A stretch of DNA of 12,859 nucleotides from Deltaproteobacteria bacterium. Lineage in GTDB: Bacteria > Desulfobacterota > Syntrophia > Syntrophales > UBA2185. How positions within the stretch are numbered: position 1 is the first letter of the stretch; every line of letters begins with the position of its first letter. The notes under the pieces were generated by a model that saw only the letters and a program-made list of their open reading frames with translations, did no database searches and was not told where the DNA came from. This document shows, piece after piece, positions 7,416 to 12,859 of this stretch. The stretch is taken from contig JAPLJQ010000367.1 in the NCBI GenBank assembly GCA_026388495.1, forward strand, positions 1 to 12,859, given 5' to 3'. Made by a program: the position numbers and the translations under genes.

Positions 7416-10400
7416 ATTAAAAAATTTTATTTTATCAAGCAATGGTTTTTCTGCTATGCATTAATTTTTCTTATAGTGTCTTTGCTGTTTTCAGCTGTGT
7501 CTTACGCCCAGCCACAACAGGAAGAATGGAACAAGGCCGTTACACTATTCAATGAGGGGCAGAAACATATTAATCATTCAGACTTTCGCGGTGCCATTGA
7601 AAAATATGAGAAAGCCCTGTCTCTTTTTCAGAAATTAGGGGAGAAAAGAGCCTCCGGGGCAGTTCTCGGTGGATTGGGGCTTACCTACCGTAATTTAGGA
7701 GATTACCAGAAGGCCATCATCTATTACGATCAGGCCATCACTATCGCTGACGAGATTGGTGATAAAAAAAGTAAAGCAGCCTATCTCGTTAATCTGGGAG
7801 TTACCTACAGTAATTTAAAGGATCACCACAAGGTCATTGATTGTTATGGACAGGCCGTAGTGATCTATGAAGAAATCGGTGACAAAAAGAATGAAGGAAT
7901 ATGGCTCGGCTTCTTGGGGGAAACCTGCATTTCTATGGGCAATTACCGGAAGGCGATAGAGCATTATGAAAAAGCCTTGGCAATTGCAGAGGATGTCGGT
8001 GACAAAGAGGGAAAGAGGCACTGCCTCGGCAACATAGGTGTTGCATACCACAATTTAGGTGATTATCGAAAGGCCCTCAGTTATTCAGAACGTGCGGCGG
8101 CTATTGCAGAGAAGCTTGGGGATAAAAGTAGTACTGGAATTCATTACGGGCGTATGGGGGCTGCATACCTCAATTTAGGTGATTATAAGAAGGCCATGCG
8201 CAATTATGAGCAGGCTATAGCTATCGCAGAGGCGTTTGGGGATAAACAAGCAGAGGGAACATTGCTTGGCCATATGGGAGCTATATACATCAATTTTGGT
8301 AATTACCCCATAGCCATTAGCTACATGGAAAAATCATTGGCTATTGCAGAGGCGGTCGGGAATAAACAAGGCAAAGGAGCAGCTCTCGGAGGGTTGGGGG
8401 TTGTATATGCGTTATTAGAAGACTATTCGAAAGCCATTAATTACGGCATGCAGGCTATTGCCATATATAAAGAAATCGGCATTCCCTACGATAATATTGA
8501 AAGCATTCTCGGTCTTTACTACCTTAGCCTCGGGCAATATGATGAGGCGTTTTCTATTTTTGAAAAGCACCAGCATTCCATCTTCCTCGGAATGTATTAT
8601 CTCAAGAAGATGGATTTCAAAAAGGCCAAGGAAATGTTCGACAGAGGAAGAGCAAAAGACGAAAAAGCAAGAAAGGCATATTTTGTAAAGCCAAGATGGA
8701 TCGGCCTTGGACTCGCTAATGAAGGACTACATAAGTATGAAGAGGCATACCAGTGGTATAAAAAAGCTGTCGACTATATGGAGGACCAGAGGGACAACTT
8801 GGGCGCTAACGAACGGGAACACTTTTTTAAGGGCACGGAATATGGGTTCAAGAGGATCGAAGCCTATGAAGGGGCAGCCCGCTGTGCCTTCATGCTGGGC
8901 AGGCTGGACGAGGCATTCTATTGGGCGGAAAACACACGAGGGCGGATATTACTGGAACTACTTTCCCGCAGGCATGCCGGGGAAAACTACAAGATTCCCC
9001 TGATCATGGCTCAAGAGGAAGAGGACCTGACAACCGCAATCATGATCAACAGGAAACAGAATCAGACGGCCTTCCAGAAGAACAACCCCGAATTGCTAAA
9101 GCAGACCGAAGATGAATACCTTGCACTGAGGCAGAAGATGGAGGGCCTCATTGCCCGCCTGCGAAAGGAGTATCCCCAGTACGCAGCCATAAAATATCCC
9201 CAGCCTGTGAAGCTTTCCCAACTTGCCCTGAAGAAGGGAGAGACAATTATCGAATACGAGGTCACAGACCCTTACACCATCGGTCTGGTGATCCGTGACG
9301 GTAAAATCCTCAAAGGCTTCAGGGTTGAAAAGACGAGGGCCGAGCTTGAGGGTTTGATCAGGAAGTTCCGATCCCCCTTCACAGATAGTAGCGACCCCAA
9401 TGAGTTCAGCCTGAACCTTGCGAAGGAACTGACCGACCTTCTCATCAAACCGGCCATGTCTCTCCTTACGAAAGGTGAACACCTGATTATCATCCCCGAT
9501 GAATCCTTAAGCCTCCTTCCCTTTGAATCCCTGCTCCTTGATGCTCCGCAGGACATGCTGAAGGAGGAAGCTGCTATGCTTGCTCAGGCGAAGAAATTAC
9601 CGGAAAGCGATATCATGGATCAAAGGTTGATCATCCGGGGACTGAGCAAGGGATCGGCAACACGGGGCAGTGGTTTAATGATTGCCCCCCGCGTGAGCAC
9701 CAAGATCATGTTTGAGACGGGTTCTGCACAGATCAGCAAGGATTCGAAGAGGCTGCTGGAGGAGATCCTCGCCGCGTTGCAATCAAAGGAATTACATAAC
9801 ACTCCCATCAGTATTGAAGGCCACACGGACAGTGTGGGCGACCCCGGATATAACTTGAAGCTTTCCCGCAGAAGGGCTCAGGCGGTCATGGAATATCTGA
9901 CAAAGAACGGGATAAACGAAACCCGCCTCAACTTCACCGGGAAGGGAGATACGGAGCCTGTTGCGAACAATGTCACAGAAAAAGGAAGAAAACAGAACCG
10001 CAGAGTTGATTTTGTCCGTGTCCTGGATATATCGGGTGTTAAGTCCGCATCGACTGTGTCGCGAAACCTTGTTTATGCCATTGACGAATATCCCATCAGC
10101 TATTATCAATCCGCCTCGGTCCTCTCTCTCCAGAGGGGTCTGCATACAAGTCGGATGAAAGAGCCGACCTTCTTTGGTCTGGGCGATCCGGTCTTTGATA
10201 CCAAGGATCAACGCTCAGCGGGTATGCGAGCGATCACCATCGTGACGAAGAAGGGTACAGCCTCCACAGACATTGCAGCCAGTGAAGGGACGAAAGATGC
10301 AGGTTATCGCTTCAGCAGGCTTGAGAATACCGCCAAGGAGGTCAAGGAGGTGAGCCGTCTCTTCCCCGATTCCAGGGTGCTCATTGGCCCCGATGCCTCG

Positions 10401-10877
10401 AAGAATAACCTGAAAAAAGAAAACCTGACATCCCGTCGCTATGTCCTTTTCTCAACCCATGGCATTCTGGGCAATGAAATCCCCTATATCAAGCAGCCCG
10501 CACTGGTCCTAACCCTGGTGGGAAACAAGGAGGAAGAGGGCTTCCTTACTGCCACAGAGATTTTCAACATGAGCCTGAATGCCGATCTGGTGGGCTTGTC
10601 CGCCTGTCAGACGGGATTGGGGATTCAATCTGCCGGGGAGGGTGTTGTGGGTCTTTCCCGGGCCTTCATGTATGCAGGGACGGACAGCGTTCTGGTCAGC
10701 CTCTGGAGTGTCTCAGACGAGTCCACCTATAAGCTCGTGGTCAGGTTCTTTGAAGGACTGAAAAAGGGTAAGGACAAGTTGACAGCCCTGAAAGAAGCGA
10801 AGAGTTATCTGCGCGCAAGCGGTTATGACAATCCCTTCTACTGGGCGCCCTTTATACTCATGGGGGAGTCGAACTGA
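7416..10877 (+). CDS. Exported TPR-CHAT protease with an OmpA-like domain inserted in the CHAT domain
   Basis: A 1153-residue predicted envelope protein, numbered from ATT 7416. Residues 1-31 form a signal peptide (KKFYFIKQWFF, hydrophobic core, VSYA end). Eight 40-residue TPR units span about 38-355, with weaker helical repeats to about 510 and a linker with coiled-coil character to about 590. The CHAT (caspase HetF-associated TPR) domain begins about 605 (ETIIEYEV, LIIIPDESLSLLPFESLLL). At about 763-870 it is interrupted by an OmpA/MotB-type domain with MFETGSAQIS, EGHTDSVG and LSRRRAQAV, including diaminopimelate-binding Asp805 and Arg820. CHAT resumes with DEYPISYYQSASVL and contains the catalytic dyad His1015 (LFSTHG) and Cys1064 (GLSACQTGLG), both intact, ending in FYWAPFILMGE. 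It should sit in the periplasm bound to peptidoglycan and cut proteins after a TPR-sensed cue; substrate and trigger are unknown. GTG 7476 is the first standard in-frame start but would lose half the signal peptide. Confidence 0.9.
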   Translation: MKKFYFIKQWFFCYALIFLIVSLLFSAVSYAQPQQEEWNKAVTLFNEGQKHINHSDFRGAIEKYEKALSLFQKLGEKRASGAVLGGLGLTYRNLGDYQKAIIYYDQAITIADEIGDKKSKAAYLVNLGVTYSNLKDHHKVIDCYGQAVVIYEEIGDKKNEGIWLGFLGETCISMGNYRKAIEHYEKALAIAEDVGDKEGKRHCLGNIGVAYHNLGDYRKALSYSERAAAIAEKLGDKSSTGIHYGRMGAAYLNLGDYKKAMRNYEQAIAIAEAFGDKQAEGTLLGHMGAIYINFGNYPIAISYMEKSLAIAEAVGNKQGKGAALGGLGVVYALLEDYSKAINYGMQAIAIYKEIGIPYDNIESILGLYYLSLGQYDEAFSIFEKHQHSIFLGMYYLKKMDFKKAKEMFDRGRAKDEKARKAYFVKPRWIGLGLANEGLHKYEEAYQWYKKAVDYMEDQRDNLGANEREHFFKGTEYGFKRIEAYEGAARCAFMLGRLDEAFYWAENTRGRILLELLSRRHAGENYKIPLIMAQEEEDLTTAIMINRKQNQTAFQKNNPELLKQTEDEYLALRQKMEGLIARLRKEYPQYAAIKYPQPVKLSQLALKKGETIIEYEVTDPYTIGLVIRDGKILKGFRVEKTRAELEGLIRKFRSPFTDSSDPNEFSLNLAKELTDLLIKPAMSLLTKGEHLIIIPDESLSLLPFESLLLDAPQDMLKEEAAMLAQAKKLPESDIMDQRLIIRGLSKGSATRGSGLMIAPRVSTKIMFETGSAQISKDSKRLLEEILAALQSKELHNTPISIEGHTDSVGDPGYNLKLSRRRAQAVMEYLTKNGINETRLNFTGKGDTEPVANNVTEKGRKQNRRVDFVRVLDISGVKSASTVSRNLVYAIDEYPISYYQSASVLSLQRGLHTSRMKEPTFFGLGDPVFDTKDQRSAGMRAITIVTKKGTASTDIAASEGTKDAGYRFSRLENTAKEVKEVSRLFPDSRVLIGPDASKNNLKKENLTSRRYVLFSTHGILGNEIPYIKQPALVLTLVGNKEEEGFLTATEIFNMSLNADLVGLSACQTGLGIQSAGEGVVGLSRAFMYAGTDSVLVSLWSVSDESTYKLVVRFFEGLKKGKDKLTALKEAKSYLRASGYDNPFYWAPFILMGESN
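7527..8480 (+). repeat. Tandem 120-nt coding repeat (eight 40-residue TPR units)
   Basis: Eight consecutive units of 40 codons (the last slightly short) repeat the pattern LGxxGxxYxNLGDYxKAI-xYxxQAxAIAExxGDK without insertions. The DNA itself recurs, for example CAATTTAGGTGATTA occurs at the same phase in neighbouring units. The unit is the TPR type seen in kinesin light chain and MalT-like proteins. This regularity favours recent duplication and makes copy number prone to change. Confidence 0.85.
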
Positions 10878-10995
10878 CAGAAGGTGACCTGGTTTGAACT
10901 GTTGGCTTATAATAACCGTCGGTCTTATTCGTGAACGTAATATTGCAGGTTTCAATTGGCTATCGTTAGTACTGCAAGACACAGAGATTCGTTGA

Positions 10996-11190
10996 GAGGA
11001 TCGTCACTTCGAAGGTCAAAATGAGGTGTGGCAATATTGTATAACTGGCGCAGGCTTTGGCTACCACGACTATAAAGTTATATGGTTCCACAATGGACAA
11101 GTTACAGGAATAACGTCTTATAAAGACACGACCACTGCTTCTTCGTTGCGAGGGGCATTTCAAGACAATCAGGTGGGAGAATGCTCCTGA
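10996..11190 (+). pseudogene. Remnant of a small SmpA/BamE-like lipoprotein gene
   Basis: An open frame of 64 codons ends at TGA 11188-11190 and has no ATG. Its translation is strongly protein-like: FEGQNEVWQYC, FGYHDYKVIWFHNGQVTG and ITSYKDTTTASSL. This resembles the C-terminal half of small periplasmic lipoproteins of the SmpA/OmlA type, where an EVWxYC strand is followed by a V-x-W-F-x-x-G-x-V hairpin. A stop (TGA 10993-10995) closes the frame upstream, and the neighbouring frame carries RFVERIVT just before, as a frameshift near 11005 would produce. No signal peptide or lipobox is found upstream to 10878. It is therefore taken as a decayed gene between the CHAT gene and the 76-residue lipoprotein. 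A sequencing frameshift, or a GTG-started (11026) short protein, cannot be excluded. Confidence 0.55.
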
Positions 11191-11325
11191 TCAGACCATA
11201 GAAATTAGAAAAAGATAATCAGGTCTTGTGGTTTTAACAGGGCCGGGCCTTGACTTTCGAGTTTCGCACCTAAATGAAATTAATCACGGCCCTCCAGATT
11301 CTTAGCAGTCTATGAAGGAGGAAAA
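11191..11325. other. Non-coding leader before the small lipoprotein gene
   Basis: No convincing gene is seen. AGGGCCG (11239-11245) and CGGCCCT (11287-11293) are complementary arms with a 41-nt loop, so the leader could fold into a long hairpin. TTGACT (11250-11255) is a fair -35 box, but no good -10 lies at proper distance. The strong ribosome site AAGGAGG (11315-11321) belongs to the following gene. Confidence 0.3.
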
Positions 11326-11556
11326 ATGACCAAGACGAAGATGATATACTTGGCGCTATCCTTGGCCTTGTCCGGGTGTGCATACAGCATTAAGGATATT
11401 GACGTTAGCAAGGCTGACCCTATTTGCACACGACAATGCACCACCACATATTCTCAGTGTGTCTCTGGTGGCCCATCAGTTGGCTTCAAAACCGAGACAC
11501 TGCGAGCATGTAGAGAGGCATATGCGATCTGCATCTCCTCCTGCCCTATCAAATAG
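11326..11556 (+). CDS. Small cysteine-rich lipoprotein
   Basis: A 76-residue protein with a lipoprotein signal (basic MTKTK, hydrophobic core, lipobox ALSGC with Cys18), so it should be lipid-anchored in the envelope. The mature part has six cysteines, 34, 38, 45, 62, 69 and 73, arranged as C-x3-C-x6-C-x16-C-x6-C-x3-C. This mirror pattern is what an antiparallel helical hairpin clamped by three disulfides would need (34-73, 38-69, 45-62). AAGGAGG (11315-11321) lies 4 nt before the ATG. It follows the TPR-CHAT gene and the broken lipoprotein remnant, all on the plus strand, but a 448-nt gap from the CHAT stop makes one transcript uncertain. The family is not recognised by name; an envelope partner or substrate of the CHAT protease is only a hypothesis. 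Confidence 0.82.
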   Translation: MTKTKMIYLALSLALSGCAYSIKDIDVSKADPICTRQCTTTYSQCVSGGPSVGFKTETLRACREAYAICISSCPIK

Positions 11557-11638
11557 GATGAGATGGCTGAACCAAGCAATCCGGCCGACTCGCGCCTGCG
11601 GCTGCTCGCGGGTGAACACCATGTTGGACTATTGAGAA

Positions 11639-12415
11639 ATGATTCAGTCAGAAGATGTTTTCGCTAATGAATTGGAAGTGTTCCGAACTGAGGCCGAGTC
11701 GGGTATCCAGTTTTTCTATTCTTATCTTACCGTCCATGCTGTCGCTGGAGAAAACAAGGACGTCCATCGATTATTGAACCAAGCGCCACTCTTTTGGAAC
11801 ACGGCCCTTGGTGCTCTACAGACCAGCGCCTTCATTGCTCTAGGCAGAGTGTTCGACCAGAAGTCGAAGCACAACATCGATCTCCTGCTCAAAATTGCCC
11901 AGTCGAACATTTTTATTTTCTCTAAGGAGGCGCTGTCTGGACGCAAGCGCCGGGGTAGCACCAACGCTGATCAGTGGATCGACGAGTATCTCCGTGAGGT
12001 GTATGTGCCGAACGCGGATGATTTCCGGCGACTCAGACGCCATGTTGCCAAAAGACGCAAGATTTACGAAGACAAGTACCGAACCCTACGGCATCAGGTT
12101 TTTGCGCATAAGACAATCTCTGCGAAAGAGGATGAGCAGGCGCTCTTTGATAAAACAAACGTTCGGGAGTTCCAGCAGTTGTTGATTTTTCTTAGGCGGC
12201 TTCATGAAGCGCTGTGGCAACTTTATAACAACGGGCGCAAGCCAACTCTTCTGCCGACCCGCTACTCAGTCAAGCGCATTAGAGAACAACCTTCACCAGA
12301 GCTTCGGGGCCGCGCTCTACAAGAGCGGCTGGTTCATGAGATCGAGGCATTTCTAAAGACCGTCGCCAATAAAGCTCAACAACTGCCTCAACCAGCGTTA
12401 CTCTCTTTCGATTAG
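11639..12415 (+). CDS. AbiU2-like HEPN-domain protein, putative abortive-infection ribonuclease
   Basis: A 258-residue, apparently cytoplasmic, all-helical protein with no signal peptide. The N-terminal half (FFYSYLTVHAVAGENKDVH, FWNTALGALQTSAFIALGRVFD) resembles AbiU2-type HEPN proteins. The HEPN catalytic signature R-x4-6-H is present as Arg151 to His157 in LRHQVFAHKT, preceded by a basic helix (FRRLRRHVAKRRKIYEDKY). HEPN proteins of this kind cleave RNA and act in abortive infection or toxin-antitoxin systems; AbiU2 is named after a lactococcal phage-resistance locus. No antitoxin gene (MNT or other) is seen beside it. The ATG has only a weak upstream GAG. Its wording differs from the truA/elbB block, consistent with transfer. 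Assignment rests on motif recall, and a non-defence HEPN role is possible. Confidence 0.68.
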   Translation: MIQSEDVFANELEVFRTEAESGIQFFYSYLTVHAVAGENKDVHRLLNQAPLFWNTALGALQTSAFIALGRVFDQKSKHNIDLLLKIAQSNIFIFSKEALSGRKRRGSTNADQWIDEYLREVYVPNADDFRRLRRHVAKRRKIYEDKYRTLRHQVFAHKTISAKEDEQALFDKTNVREFQQLLIFLRRLHEALWQLYNNGRKPTLLPTRYSVKRIREQPSPELRGRALQERLVHEIEAFLKTVANKAQQLPQPALLSFD

Positions 12416-12582
12416 TAATCCTCGGTTATTATGAAGACCGGAAATTGAACATTTGTAACTTAGACAAGACCCATTTCAACCAGATTCTCAAATCAAAAGT
12501 ACGCATGACCCGGATGAACTTTTAATTGGGTGTTTCGGCTTTCAATTTGATATGGAATTGTTTTTTGAGAGGGTAGCATAAT

Positions 12583-12684
12583 TCTCTATATCATCTCAAA
12601 ACATCGGACGGCTTTCGGAAAACGTTACGTCTGGTGGGTGCGGGATTTACTGGACATGGAGAAGATGCGCTCCGCCTGCCGCCT
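12583..12684 (+). pseudogene. Duplicated internal fragment of truA
   Basis: These 102 bases match truA bases 6732-6833 at 98 positions, with no gaps. Differences are at 12604 (C to T), 12613 (C to T), 12640 (C to G) and 12680 (A to C) relative to truA. The first three are synonymous third positions in the truA frame; the last changes Ser to Arg. Both edges are abrupt. The fragment lacks the catalytic Asp region and the C-terminal half, so it cannot be functional as TruA. Its reading frame stays open and runs without a stop into the pcnB frame. The 167 nt between the HEPN stop and this fragment (12416-12582) show nothing recognisable. Confidence 0.93.
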
Positions 12685-12712
12685 AAATTTTGCTTTTTCG
12701 ACCGGGTGTGCT

Positions 12713-12859
12713 ATGGTGAAGACCATGCAGCCACTGATCATTCCCCGGAAGGGACACAGTATATCCAGAAAGCAGGTGAACCAGAATGCCCTGCGCACGC
12801 TCTACCGACTCCGTGACTATGGCTTCATAGCCTACCTGGTAGGGGGATGTGTCCGCGAC
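12713..12859 (+). CDS. pcnB: Poly(A) polymerase / CCA-adding enzyme family (PcnB), 5' part only
   Basis: The first 49 codons of a class II nucleotidyltransferase, cut by the window edge. The N-terminus is diagnostic: PLIIPRKGHSISR, then VNQNALRTLYRLRDYGF and AYLVGGCVRD, the glycine-rich start of the polymerase-beta-like nucleotidyltransferase domain of PcnB and CCA-adding enzymes. PcnB adds 3' poly(A) tails that promote RNA decay; the related enzyme adds CCA to tRNA. The catalytic carboxylates lie beyond the edge, so the two activities cannot be separated. ATG 12713 is given as start, but ATG 12725 in the same frame fits better with family N-termini and with the promoter-like TTGCTT-N16-TATGGT at 12690-12717. 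No good ribosome site is visible for either. The frame is open upstream into the truA fragment. Confidence 0.9.
   Translation, partial: MVKTMQPLIIPRKGHSISRKQVNQNALRTLYRLRDYGFIAYLVGGCVRD

Noticed and set aside
7411..7464. ATG 7411 as the start of the TPR-CHAT gene
   Set aside because: It is in a different frame, stops after 17 codons, and is only 1 nt from the ribosome site.
7527..8480. CRISPR array suggested by regular repeats
   Set aside because: The 120-nt period is coding and corresponds to 40-residue TPR units; there are no short repeats with unique spacers.
11558..11627. attC-like recombination site between the cysteine-rich lipoprotein gene and the HEPN gene
   Set aside because: GTTGGAC (11621-11627) fits the 7-base core GTTRRRY, and a GAAC lies near the other end. 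However, the partner core is poor (GCTGAAC rather than RYYYAAC), the arms do not pair well, and no integron integrase is present.
7416..11638. Bacterial gasdermin or type III-E CRISPR (Craspase-like) system around the CHAT protease
   Set aside because: No gasdermin-like neighbour, no Cas gene and no direct-repeat array are present, and the CHAT protein has a Sec signal and an OmpA domain, unlike those cytoplasmic systems.
7416..12582. Insertion sequence or integrase-borne island
   Set aside because: No transposase, integrase, terminal inverted repeats or tRNA target is visible; only the truA direct repeat indicates rearrangement.

Overview
The window looks like a chromosomal segment from a Gram-negative anaerobe or microaerophile, most likely one of the former Deltaproteobacteria (Desulfobacterota, perhaps Syntrophales-like). 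This rests on gene content only: a secreted HtrA protease, two lipoproteins with lipoboxes, a rubrerythrin-like diiron protein, a UXX-star type thiol protein, a lipoprotein NlpC/P60 hydrolase with SH3 domains, an ADP-forming acyl-CoA synthetase, and an OmpA-type peptidoglycan-binding domain. The placement is inference.

Region 1 (1-1803, minus strand): the 5' part of an HtrA/DegP protease gene running off the left edge, then a stand-alone ferritin-like protein and a 68-residue UXX-star-like protein. These suit envelope proteostasis and redox stress. Region 2 (1804-5523): a divergent promoter region, then a cell-wall hydrolase lipoprotein overlapping by 4 nt (ATGA) with an ADP-forming acyl-CoA synthetase. 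Region 3 (5524-7197): a palindromic intergenic repeat, elbB, and truA.

Region 4 (7198-12712) looks like accessory DNA placed between truA and pcnB. It opens with a truncated 32-codon ORF. The centrepiece is a 1153-residue exported protein with eight 40-residue TPR units and a caspase-like CHAT protease domain whose two halves are separated by a complete OmpA-like peptidoglycan-binding domain. Its apparent start codon is AUU. It is followed by a broken reading frame resembling the C-terminus of a SmpA/BamE-like small lipoprotein, a 76-residue lipoprotein with a mirror-symmetric six-cysteine pattern, and an AbiU2-like HEPN protein. A 102-bp near-identical copy of an internal part of truA (98/102 identical) lies at the right end, directly before pcnB, and marks a rearrangement junction.

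Region 5 (12713-12859): the first 49 codons of a poly(A) polymerase/CCA-adding enzyme family gene (pcnB) running off the right edge.

The most novel object is the TPR-CHAT protein with the internal OmpA domain. It is predicted to be an envelope-located, peptidoglycan-tethered caspase-like protease, in contrast to the cytoplasmic CHAT proteases of known defence systems. Its target and biological role cannot be read from the sequence.
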